Source of the DNA: Microcaldota archaeon
Lineage (GTDB): Archaea > Micrarchaeota > Micrarchaeia > Micrarchaeales > CABMGC01
Assembly (NCBI GenBank): GCA_028867335.1
Contig: JAGWGN010000003.1
Coordinates: forward strand, 1 to 62,553
Direction: 5' to 3'
Length of the DNA: 62,553 bases
In this document: positions 8,748-16,812 of the stretch, in pieces
How positions within the stretch are numbered: position 1 is the first letter of the stretch
How the letters are laid out: every line of letters begins with the position of its first letter
Made by a program: the position numbers and the translations under genes
Notes under the pieces: model-generated
Told to the model about the DNA's origin: nothing
Database searches by the model: none
The model's input: only the letters and a program-made list of their open reading frames with translations

Positions 8748-10261
8748 TTACCCACGTTGTAACGGTATAGACCCTCTATGAGTTCCAATGTGGACTTAGA
8801 GGCAAGACAGATGTCCTTTAGGAATTCTGCGCGCTTTTTGAGTTCCTTTATGGCGAGGGGCTTTGTAATCCCATTGTTTGCAGAGTAAGCTGCTACAACC
8901 TTAGATTCTTTGAGAAGATTTGGATTGATTGCGGAATTTAGCGCAATTGAATCCATTTTAACCATATCGTCCCCGACCAGCATCCCTCCTTCGAGTATCT
9001 CTGCTCTGCTCAGCCATTTGTATTCGGTGATTTCGCCAATAGCTCTGCGGTCGACCCCTTTGTTGCGCATCTGTATTGAGATGTCAAGGGAGCTGATTGC
9101 CTGCGGATCGACACCCATAGGACGAACAAGCAATCTCTTTATCAGGGACATTTCGGAGTCGTTGCTGTGCATTGTTGTGAAAAAGGGAATCCCTAGATTG
9201 GCTCCGGCGAAAAGCTCCTTTGCCTCATCGCCACGCATCTCGCCAACGATGAGAAGATCCGGCCTCATCCTCAACGCATTGATTACCTGCTCCTTTGTGG
9301 AGATGTAGTTCTTCTGCCTTGACCCATAAAGGGAAACGATACTGGAAACATTTGAATAGAATTTGAGTTCATTTACGTCTTCCTCTATCGTTATCGCCCT
9401 TAGATATCTGGGCACAAAGGATAACAGTGAGATGAGCAGCGTCGTTTTCCCACTTGCAGGAGCTCCTGAGATGATTATGTTTGCTCTGCTTTCAATTGCC
9501 ATCCAGAGATATGCAAGCTCATCAAAATTTGCCGTCTCGTTGCCAAGAAGATGGCTTATGTTCGCCTCCTTTCTGCCATTTAGCCTTATCGTGGCACATG
9601 CACCACTTATCGCATAGGGCTTAATCTGAGCGTGGAGTCGGGAGTCTCCGATCTGGGCATCGATTATTGGTGTTGATTCATTTAGTTCCTTGTCGGAATC
9701 ATAGATGAAGCGGTTTATAGTACGCCTAAAGTGCTCCTCACTATTGAATCGCAGGTTGGTAGTGCATCGCCCATATCTTGTATGGTATATTGATATGAGA
9801 CCGGTTGGAGAGTCTATCTCAATCTCCTCTATATTGCTTCTGTCCTCAACCAGAAGGCTTATCGGACCGTATCCGACAGTATCGTAAGCCACAAGCAGGG
9901 CAAGCTTAGCAGCGCGATCCAAAGGAATGTACCTAGACAATTCGTTAATTGCGGTGTTTTTTGCCGCCCCGAAATCCTCAATGCCTTTCAATTCCCTCTT
10001 GCTTAACTCCTGTATCACAGAAAATTTTGCCATTTCGAGCAGCTCTAGCTCCGTTTTCCTGATTTCGCCAAAATCGGCGCAGAAAAGATACCTTGTTAAG
10101 CCACCGATTTTCACCAAATCCCTTCTGATTTGCAGATTTGCCTCTTCCAGCTTTGAAGAATATGGAGTAAATTCGACTGTAAAACTCAATTTTTCTCTTT
10201 GCATTTGGATCTGCGGCTTTTGCCGCGGCTTCCAGAATTGAATATTTACCATAAATATCAA
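8744..10261 (-). CDS. Type II/IV secretion system ATPase (VirB11/TadA/ArlI-like pilus assembly ATPase)
   Basis: ISGAPASGKTTLLISLLSFVP, ITIEEDVNEL, MRPDLLIVGEMRGDEAKELFAGANLGIPFFTTMHSND. Confidence 0.93.
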   Translation of the reverse strand: MIFMVNIQFWKPRQKPQIQMQREKLSFTVEFTPYSSKLEEANLQIRRDLVKIGGLTRYLFCADFGEIRKTELELLEMAKFSVIQELSKRELKGIEDFGAAKNTAINELSRYIPLDRAAKLALLVAYDTVGYGPISLLVEDRSNIEEIEIDSPTGLISIYHTRYGRCTTNLRFNSEEHFRRTINRFIYDSDKELNESTPIIDAQIGDSRLHAQIKPYAISGACATIRLNGRKEANISHLLGNETANFDELAYLWMAIESRANIIISGAPASGKTTLLISLLSFVPRYLRAITIEEDVNELKFYSNVSSIVSLYGSRQKNYISTKEQVINALRMRPDLLIVGEMRGDEAKELFAGANLGIPFFTTMHSNDSEMSLIKRLLVRPMGVDPQAISSLDISIQMRNKGVDRRAIGEITEYKWLSRAEILEGGMLVGDDMVKMDSIALNSAINPNLLKESKVVAAYSANNGITKPLAIKELKKRAEFLKDICLASKSTLELIEGLYRYNVGK

Positions 10262-10278
10262 TTGATTTACTTTAGTAT

Positions 10279-10318
10279 AAGATATATACTAAGATATACA
10301 GAATAAGATATATATACC
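10279..10318. repeat. Three direct copies of AAGATATA in the pilus operon promoter region
   Basis: AAGATATA at 10279, 10291 and 10305. Confidence 0.7.
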
Positions 10319-10405
10319 TTCCTAAAAGACGCTCAAAAAAAGATTTTTTGTTGCCCTTCATAAACAAAATATACGTTTATAAAACTTGATGGGTTATGTA
10401 TACAT

Positions 10406-10732
10406 ATGCCAGGAAAGGAGAGAGAAAAGGACGAAATCTGGAAGATAAGAAAGCTTCTCAGCAGGCCAAATTACGCCGTCCTAAAGCTGCTCATGGAGAA
10501 ATCCCCGCGAACGACAAGGGAGCTCTACCAAAAACTTGGCGGCAGCTTCACGCGGAAGACGCTCATCATCACGCTAAGGGACCTGTCAATGCAGCTAAAC
10601 GTGCTGCAGCCAACCCACATCAGAACGGACAGGGGCTACGGGCTTGGATACATACTCAACCCGAAGCTGAAGGAGATAATAAAGTCCGTGGAGAAGTTCG
10701 AGAAGATAGTCGAGAATCTGGGCGAGAACTAA
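10406..10732 (+). CDS. Winged-HTH transcriptional regulator
   Basis: LLMEKSPRTTRELYQKLGGSFTRKTLIITLRDLSMQLNVLQPTHIRTDRGYGLGY (HTH plus wing). Confidence 0.7.
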   Translation: MPGKEREKDEIWKIRKLLSRPNYAVLKLLMEKSPRTTRELYQKLGGSFTRKTLIITLRDLSMQLNVLQPTHIRTDRGYGLGYILNPKLKEIIKSVEKFEKIVENLGEN

Positions 10733-10757
10733 TCGCCGCTAGAGCAAGGTTTATTTC

Positions 10758-11474
10758 ATGATAACAAAGAAGCCGTACGTCATATCCGAGATAATAAAGG
10801 AGACGCCCGAGGTTAGCATCTTCAGGTTCGCAGCGCAGGACGGATCCACTCTAGGCTTTGACGCTGGAATGTTTGTTATGCTCTACTACAAGAACCCTGA
10901 GACAGGGGAGGAGATAGGCAGGGCGTTCTCGCTTGCCTCAAAGCCGGACGATAAGTACCTCGAGTTTGCAATCAGCATGATCCACGGAAGGTTCACCTCA
11001 AAGCTAGACACCGCAAAGGTTGGCGACATTTACTATGTTACAGGGCCTCACGGGCAGTTCAAATACGACCCTAACCAGAACAAGAAGGTCCTCTTTGTTG
11101 CGGGAGGCACTGGCGTAGCGCCGTTCCTCTCCATGCTCAGGCTCATTGCGGAAAAGAAGCTCGACACAGACATAAAGCTGCTCTACAGCATGCGATTTAC
11201 AACTGAGACAATCAGAAAGGACGAGCTTGAGGGCTACAAGAAGAGCCTCAAGTTCGAGATGACAAGGAGCGTAACAAGGGAGCAGAACGTGCCTGGATGG
11301 GACGGGGAGTACGGGCACATCGACGCAGCGATGATCTCAAGGCACGTCAGCGACCCTAAGGAGAGAACATGCTATGTCTGCGGACCGCTTAAGTTCACAA
11401 AAGCAATCGAGGCCGCGCTCGTCGAGCTCGGAGTCGACAAGGCAAACATAAAAGCAGATGTCTGGGGAGAGTAA
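10758..11474 (+). CDS. FAD/NAD(P)-binding oxidoreductase (ferredoxin-NADP reductase family)
   Basis: GRAFSLASKPDD, VTGPHGQF, VLFVAGGTGVAPFLSMLR, YVCGPLKFTKAIE. Confidence 0.88.
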   Translation: MITKKPYVISEIIKETPEVSIFRFAAQDGSTLGFDAGMFVMLYYKNPETGEEIGRAFSLASKPDDKYLEFAISMIHGRFTSKLDTAKVGDIYYVTGPHGQFKYDPNQNKKVLFVAGGTGVAPFLSMLRLIAEKKLDTDIKLLYSMRFTTETIRKDELEGYKKSLKFEMTRSVTREQNVPGWDGEYGHIDAAMISRHVSDPKERTCYVCGPLKFTKAIEAALVELGVDKANIKADVWGE

Positions 11475-12380
11475 TCAGGACTCCTGTCCTGCAATATAGA
11501 GAACTATCGCCTTCTCGATGAGCAGCTTGTTCTTTGCCTGCTCAAATGCTATGCTCTGTTTTCCATCCAGCACATCTCCCGTTATCTCCTCGCCCCTATG
11601 GGCAGGGAGCGGATGCATTACAACAGCCTTTGAATCTGCCATCTCCAGCACCTTCTTGTTGATTTGGTATGGCATGAAGAGCTTTCTTCTCAGGTCCGCC
11701 TCTGCCTCCTCGCCCATGCTAACGAATGTGTCTGTGTAGAGGACATCCGAACCCTCGACTCCCTCTTCTAGGTCGTCAAAGAGCTTGACTATCCCGTACT
11801 CCTTTGCCTTTGAGACGAACTTCACGTTAGGAACGTTCGCCTTTGGCCCGATGAGCGCAATCTCCATGCCCATCATCGCCCCTGCAATCATAAGGGAGTT
11901 GAAGGTGTTGTTTGCCGTGTCCCCGAAAAGTGCCATCTTTAGTCCCTTGAGCCTTCCCTTCGACTCGCGTATTGTGTATAGATCTCCCAGCGCCTGCGCG
12001 GGATGCTCCTGGTCTGTGAGCGCATTTATCACAGGGACGGTCGAGCTCTTTGCAATCTCAAGGAGCGTCTCGTGCCTATAGAGCCTGCAGATGATAAAGT
12101 CGACGTAGCTGCTGAGCACCTTTGCGGTGTCGCTCCAGGTCTCTCCCCTTGAGAGCTGTGTTGTGACAGGGTCGATGTAGATGTAGTTTCCGCCCAGCTG
12201 GGCCATCGCTACCTCAAATGAGATCCTGGTCCTTGTCGAGGGCTTTTCGAAAAGAAGAACTGCTATTGCTCCGGGCTTTAGTGCAAGCTCGCACTTTCCC
12301 TCCTTGAGCTCGTCTGCAATCTTGAAGATCTCCTCAATCTGCGACTTGGAGAAGTCCTCAACGCTAAGAAAATTCATCAT
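11475..12380 (-). CDS. argF: Ornithine carbamoyltransferase
   Basis: FEKPSTRTRISFEVAMAQLGG, DQEHPAQALGDLYTI, MHPLPAHRGEEIT. Confidence 0.92.
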   Translation of the reverse strand: MMNFLSVEDFSKSQIEEIFKIADELKEGKCELALKPGAIAVLLFEKPSTRTRISFEVAMAQLGGNYIYIDPVTTQLSRGETWSDTAKVLSSYVDFIICRLYRHETLLEIAKSSTVPVINALTDQEHPAQALGDLYTIRESKGRLKGLKMALFGDTANNTFNSLMIAGAMMGMEIALIGPKANVPNVKFVSKAKEYGIVKLFDDLEEGVEGSDVLYTDTFVSMGEEAEADLRRKLFMPYQINKKVLEMADSKAVVMHPLPAHRGEEITGDVLDGKQSIAFEQAKNKLLIEKAIVLYIAGQES

Positions 12381-12383
12381 GAT

Positions 12384-12758
12384 TTAACCAAACAGGTAGC
12401 CGAATCCACCCTCTGCCTTCTTCTGCTCCTCTGCGATGCTTGCGATGACCTTCTGCTCCGTCTCTGGGTCGGCGCGCACTATCCCCTCTATCTGCGCCTT
12501 TAGCTTCTTGTCCGCCTTCTCCTGGAAGTCATCGTTTGCGTTTATGTATAAGTAGACCTTCTGTGCGTCGAGCCCCAGCGCTGCCCCCTCCTTTATCATG
12601 CAGTCCTGCCTTGCGAAGATCACATTCGCCATCTCGTCGGCGCGCAGCTTCTCGAGGTCCTCCTCCTTGATTGCGTTGTCTAGATAAGGATCGTAGTTGA
12701 TTAGCTTCTTTAGATCAAGCTGCCTTGAGGCGTCTGCGATGTACACTCTTGCGGGCAT
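12384..12758 (-). CDS. Conserved-looking protein of unknown function (124 aa)
   Basis: ORF tightly placed between argF and rps8e. Confidence 0.75.
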   Translation of the reverse strand: MPARVYIADASRQLDLKKLINYDPYLDNAIKEEDLEKLRADEMANVIFARQDCMIKEGAALGLDAQKVYLYINANDDFQEKADKKLKAQIEGIVRADPETEQKVIASIAEEQKKAEGGFGYLFG

Positions 12759-12762
12759 GCTC

Positions 12763-13158
12763 TCACTTGAGTAGCTTTGCGTTCACGCTGCCTTCCCTTC
12801 CTGCGCGGTTGGTGACGACTGCCTTGCCCATCTCGGTCTCGATTATCGATCCCTTTGTAAGAATTGTGAGCCTTGCGAAGTTTCTGTTGTCAGGGGACTC
12901 GATTACCGAGTTGATCTTGACCTTTTTGTAGCCGTCCTTTGTGAGAAGGTTTGCGAATCCGACATACTGGAGCTTTGACTTGACCGTCCCTCCCATCGTC
13001 CTGACCTTCTTGACTGCATTCTTCTCGCCAAGCTTTGTGGCTATGAAGTATCCTCCGACCTCGTATCTCTTCTTGTCACGGCCTCTGACCTTGCCCTTTC
13101 CGCTCCCTGAGAGCTTGCGGTGGGGCTTTGTGTGCAACTGTACTCCAAACTGACTCAT
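12763..13158 (-). CDS. rps8e: 30S ribosomal protein S8e
   Basis: KPHRKLSGSGKGKVRGRDKKRYEVGGYFIATKLG, VTNRAGREGSVNAKLL. Confidence 0.92.
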   Translation of the reverse strand: MSQFGVQLHTKPHRKLSGSGKGKVRGRDKKRYEVGGYFIATKLGEKNAVKKVRTMGGTVKSKLQYVGFANLLTKDGYKKVKINSVIESPDNRNFARLTILTKGSIIETEMGKAVVTNRAGREGSVNAKLLK

Positions 13159-13208
13159 CTAATCACTCAAAAATAGGCTTAAAAGAATAAGCCACATATT
13201 CTTATGTA

Positions 13209-13233
13209 AGGCAAGGAATTTAACCATTTGCCT
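13209..13233. promoter_or_regulatory. Inverted repeat AGGCAA-N13-TTGCCT around a TATA-like segment upstream of the Cgi121-like gene
   Basis: AGGCAA ggaatttaaccat TTGCCT, 11 nt before ATG 13245. Confidence 0.4.
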
Positions 13234-13244
13234 AAGGGCTCTTT

Positions 13245-13685
13245 ATGATGGAAAAACTATCGAAAGTAACCGCAGTGTGCTACCGGTGCAGCTCCGCCCT
13301 TGCCACCGGAGAACTGGTAAAGGAGGCCTTGAATCTTGCAAAGGGGGTTGATTTCGTGCAGATCTTTGACAATCAAAAGGAGATCGAACAGAGGCTGCTC
13401 CCGGCTTACTTCAATGCGCTGATAAGATACGAGGAAGAGGGGATGAGGAGCAGAGAGGTCTCAAAGGAGATGCTTATTTTGGTTGCGGGAAAGATGAACA
13501 TCTCAAAGGCTATTGAAAAATGCGGTGTGAAGGACGCCAGAGATTTTATTTTATTTGCAACTTCTGGTAATTTGGAGAAAATTGCAAAGAAAAACTTGAG
13601 GATTGGAGCGATGAAGAGAATTCCTTTGAAGTTTGACCAGGAAAGTGCAGCAAATGTTGCGATCACGCCAATAATTGAGAGCTGA
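13245..13685 (+). CDS. KEOPS complex subunit Cgi121-like
   Basis: DFVQIFDNQKEIEQRLLPAYFNALIRYEEEGMRSREVSKEMLILVAGKMNISKAIEKCGVKD; size and pattern of the Cgi121 family. Confidence 0.7.
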   Translation: MMEKLSKVTAVCYRCSSALATGELVKEALNLAKGVDFVQIFDNQKEIEQRLLPAYFNALIRYEEEGMRSREVSKEMLILVAGKMNISKAIEKCGVKDARDFILFATSGNLEKIAKKNLRIGAMKRIPLKFDQESAANVAITPIIES

Positions 13686-14330
13686 CTACTCCTTTGCGCT
13701 CTCGTAGTTTGTGTTTAGTATCTCGTATATCCTCTGCGCCTTCTTCTTTCCTATCTTGTCGATCTTGGTGAGATCCTCAACGTCCGCGATTACGATGTTT
13801 CGTATGCTTTTGAAGTGCTTTAGCATGTTCTTTGCGAGCTTCGTGCCGACTCCAGGTATCGAGCTGAGAATCAGCAGCTGCCACTCGTCCTCCGAGTGGG
13901 CCTTCTTTAGCCCGACAAGCCTTGGCTCATGCGCCTTGTGCTCCTGCTCCCTCATTGAGATTGCCGACAATATGTCTGCGGTCTCAAGCGCATCCCCGGA
14001 CCAGAGGATCGGTATCCCGTAATCGACGTAGATCTTCAGCGCCGTGCCGAGTATGACGTTGCTCCCGAGCCGAAATCCGTTGCCCTCTATTATCATCATC
14101 GGCTTCTCGAAGCTCGCCTTGAGCCTCTCAAGCTGCTCGAAGAGCCTGCCATTGATTATCGAGCCCTCGAGGTCGGAGGAGGTCTTGCGCTCCACGCAGA
14201 TCCTGTCGGAGAGTATGTAGTCGCCGACCGGAAGCTGGGCGAATGTCAAGTCCGCGCCGCTTCGCTCAAGGCCGTTTATTATCTCCAGGTTGCGCTCCCT
14301 GTTGTCGACTATTATCTGGGGAGGTTGCAT
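13686..14330 (-). CDS. XPF/ERCC4-type nuclease with HhH domain
   Basis: IIVDNRERN, LPVGDYILSDRICVERKTSSDLEGSI, C-terminal helix-hairpin-helix IPGVGTKLAKNML. Confidence 0.92.
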   Translation of the reverse strand: MQPPQIIVDNRERNLEIINGLERSGADLTFAQLPVGDYILSDRICVERKTSSDLEGSIINGRLFEQLERLKASFEKPMMIIEGNGFRLGSNVILGTALKIYVDYGIPILWSGDALETADILSAISMREQEHKAHEPRLVGLKKAHSEDEWQLLILSSIPGVGTKLAKNMLKHFKSIRNIVIADVEDLTKIDKIGKKKAQRIYEILNTNYESAKE

Positions 14331-14356
14331 ACTGCTATTTATTATGTTAAAGATAA

Positions 14357-15154
14357 ATGCTTATCACTGGTTTCATGGCAACGCGAGTCGGAAAGAAGAA
14401 GAGGCCGAGCCGAGAGAAGCATATGCTCAAGGAGCAGCTGGTCATCGAGGAGGGGGTCTTTGACCGAAGGAGCATAATGAGGATAGAGAAGCTCTTCACC
14501 CACAAGATAATCAGCAGGCTGCTCTTTCTGATCGCAAAGGGCAAGGAGGCGGACGTCTACCTTGCGGATGCGGGGGAGGAGGTCCACGGCGACCACGTTG
14601 CGGTCAAAATATTCCGGATCGAGACCTCGAGCTTCTACTCGAGGGTCGACTACATGATAGGGGACCCGAGGTTCCCGAAGATCAAGAGGAGCACCTTTTG
14701 GATAGTCAATGAGTGGTGCAAGAAGGAGTACGGAAACCTAAAGATTGCATCTCACGCCAAAGTGCATGCTCCTGAGCCTTACTACTTCAATGGAAACGTG
14801 CTTGCTCTCGAGTTCATTGGCAACGGGGAGAACGTCGCGCCGCAGCTAAAGAACATCGTGCTTGATGAGCCTGAAAAGGTTCTCAAAACAATATTGTCCG
14901 ATGTCAAGAAACTCTACCAGCACGAGCTGGTGCACGCGGACTTGAGCGAATATAACATACTGATGCACGATGGCACGCCTTACATTATAGACTTCGGACA
15001 GGCAGTTATCGACAAGCACCCAAACGCAATGATGTTTTTGAAAAGGGACATCTACAACATCACAAACTACTTCAGGAGAAAGTACCAAATCAGGACCGAT
15101 GTAGAGGAAGTATACCAGTATGTGATAGGAAAAAATTCTACATATAGTTTATAA
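14357..15154 (+). CDS. rio1: RIO1-type serine/threonine kinase
   Basis: KGKEADVYLADA, VAVKIFRIETSSFYSRVDYM, LVHADLSEYNILMHDGTPYIIDFGQAV. Confidence 0.93.
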   Translation: MLITGFMATRVGKKKRPSREKHMLKEQLVIEEGVFDRRSIMRIEKLFTHKIISRLLFLIAKGKEADVYLADAGEEVHGDHVAVKIFRIETSSFYSRVDYMIGDPRFPKIKRSTFWIVNEWCKKEYGNLKIASHAKVHAPEPYYFNGNVLALEFIGNGENVAPQLKNIVLDEPEKVLKTILSDVKKLYQHELVHADLSEYNILMHDGTPYIIDFGQAVIDKHPNAMMFLKRDIYNITNYFRRKYQIRTDVEEVYQYVIGKNSTYSL

Positions 15155-15176
15155 TAGTTTCAATGCGATATATCCT

Positions 15177-15977
15177 ATGCACATAGAGAAGCTGCAGGTC
15201 GCCCAAAAGGATGATCGGCTGCTTAGGCTCTACAACTGCCCACCTACGCTGGAGAGGTTCTCGTCGCTGCTCACTAATTCTAGAAGGATAGAGCAGATAG
15301 CAAACGCGGTCCCCGATGCAAACAAGGCGAGCATCTGGAGGGACGAGATACTGCTCAAGAATTCCTACAGGCAGCCAAAGAGCATGGCAGAGGCATACTT
15401 CGTGCAGGCGCTTGTGAGGCTGCACTTTGACGTCTGGCTTGAGGCGGTATATTTCACAATGCCTGAGATAAACAGGATGTACCTCGCAGACATCTGGACA
15501 AACGGGGTGATAGACGGATCCAGGAGGGTCGTGTTTGACGTCCACGGGTTCAGGAAGATCAGGCAAAAGAACGCGGAGTATCAGTCCAACAACAATACAG
15601 AATACTCGGCTTACTACAAGCAATATTTCGAGAGGAAGGAGAAGGCGTATGTGGAGAAGATGGGCATAATGCACAGGTCTAACCCCCAGATCTACCTGAT
15701 AGTCGTGGCGGACGATTACAAGGAGGACTTCAAGAAGGTGTATGGGGTCCAGAACCTAAAGGACGTCTGCGATGAGTTTTGGCCCATGCCTGAGATGTTC
15801 GAGAGGAACCGAAGCGAGCTATCGGAATCTTTGGACCTAATTAGGATAAAGAATAGGATAAGGAAGCTCAAGAATAAGCACAACTTCAGGCTGGAGAAAA
15901 ACAGGGAGGTTGTGGAGAATGATATGAAGGAAACGATAAAGCGGGAGCTGAGAAAGAGCGTGGAATGGTTCCGCTAA
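15177..15977 (+). CDS. Protein of unknown function (266 aa)
   Basis: Long ORF with neighbour-like codon usage; no family recognised. Confidence 0.7.
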   Translation: MHIEKLQVAQKDDRLLRLYNCPPTLERFSSLLTNSRRIEQIANAVPDANKASIWRDEILLKNSYRQPKSMAEAYFVQALVRLHFDVWLEAVYFTMPEINRMYLADIWTNGVIDGSRRVVFDVHGFRKIRQKNAEYQSNNNTEYSAYYKQYFERKEKAYVEKMGIMHRSNPQIYLIVVADDYKEDFKKVYGVQNLKDVCDEFWPMPEMFERNRSELSESLDLIRIKNRIRKLKNKHNFRLEKNREVVENDMKETIKRELRKSVEWFR

Positions 15978-16270
15978 GGAATCTGTATTCCCCTTGCCTT
16001 GAGCTTCTCCTTGTCCATTATGCTGTATCTCCATGTTATGTCGCCCCTCTCATTTGACTGGACGACCCACGGCTTTACCAAAACTACATCCCCCTCCTTG
16101 ACCCAGAACCTCCTCTTTAGCCTTCCCGGAATTGAGCAGACCCTTATGTTTCCATCGGATCCTGCTACCTCGAACTTCGATGCGCCAAGCGCCCTTCGCA
16201 CTGTGCCTACAACCTCGTCCGGCCTTGGCATAGGCGTGCTCTGCGGTGCGTTCTGCTTTTGGTATTTCAT
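15974..16270 (-). CDS. eif1A: Translation initiation factor aIF-1A
   Basis: S1/OB fold: GTVRRALGASKFEVAGSDGNIRVCSIPGRLKRRFWVKEGDVVLVKPW. Confidence 0.93.
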   Translation of the reverse strand: MKYQKQNAPQSTPMPRPDEVVGTVRRALGASKFEVAGSDGNIRVCSIPGRLKRRFWVKEGDVVLVKPWVVQSNERGDITWRYSIMDKEKLKARGIQIP

Positions 16271-16281
16271 TTATCTCAATC

Positions 16282-16695
16282 CTAGTAATGCTTGATTGTA
16301 TATCTTGCTCCGCAAGCCTCGCAGACGATCGTGAGGAATCCCCTTGCGGATGACTCGACGTGCGTGTCTGGCTTGTGGCACTCCTTGCAGATGACGTAGC
16401 TCTCGAAGTACTTCTTGACCTTCGCGTTGATCACATCGCCGTTGACCTTTGCGCTGATGATCAGCCTCTGCTCCTCGATGCTCACCGGAGCTGCGAGCTC
16501 CTTTGTGATGTACTTTGCGATCTCTGTCTTGTCCCTTCTTGCGACGTCAGAGATCTGCCCGAAGTTCTTGAGTATAGTCTTTGCCCCCTGGATCATGGAG
16601 TCCGCTACAGGGATCTTGAAGTCGACGTTCTCGGCCGACAGGGTAGGCAGCTTGGCGAATGCCCTATCCAGTAGCTTATCGTAATTTGCGTCCAG
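16282..16695 (-). CDS. eif2b: Translation initiation factor aIF-2 beta, probable CTG start
   Basis: YDKLLDRAFAKLPTLSAENVDFKIPVADSMIQGAKTILKNFGQI...CKECHKPDTHVE...CEACGARYTIK; conserved N-terminus lies upstream of the first ATG; only CTG (16693-16695) precedes it before an in-frame stop. Confidence 0.85.
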   Translation of the reverse strand: MDANYDKLLDRAFAKLPTLSAENVDFKIPVADSMIQGAKTILKNFGQISDVARRDKTEIAKYITKELAAPVSIEEQRLIISAKVNGDVINAKVKKYFESYVICKECHKPDTHVESSARGFLTIVCEACGARYTIKHY

Positions 16696-16792
16696 AGGAA
16701 AAACCTACTCTATAATATCGCTTTTAAGGTTAATAAAGTGTTCTGTAGCCTTCCGCTCGCGAAAACAAATACTAAAAAATACTTATAAACCC

Positions 16793-16812
16793 TGCAAAGA
16801 GAGTACTTTGCA
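16793..16812. promoter_or_regulatory. Perfect 7-bp inverted repeat TGCAAAG-agagta-CTTTGCA abutting the start codon of the 718-aa ORF
   Basis: Direct reading; lies between TATA (cttataaac) and ATG. Confidence 0.45.

Noticed and set aside
15138-15674. 178-aa antisense ORF opposite the 266-aa gene
   Set aside because: Shadow ORF; composition inconsistent with a folded protein and overlaps a better-supported gene
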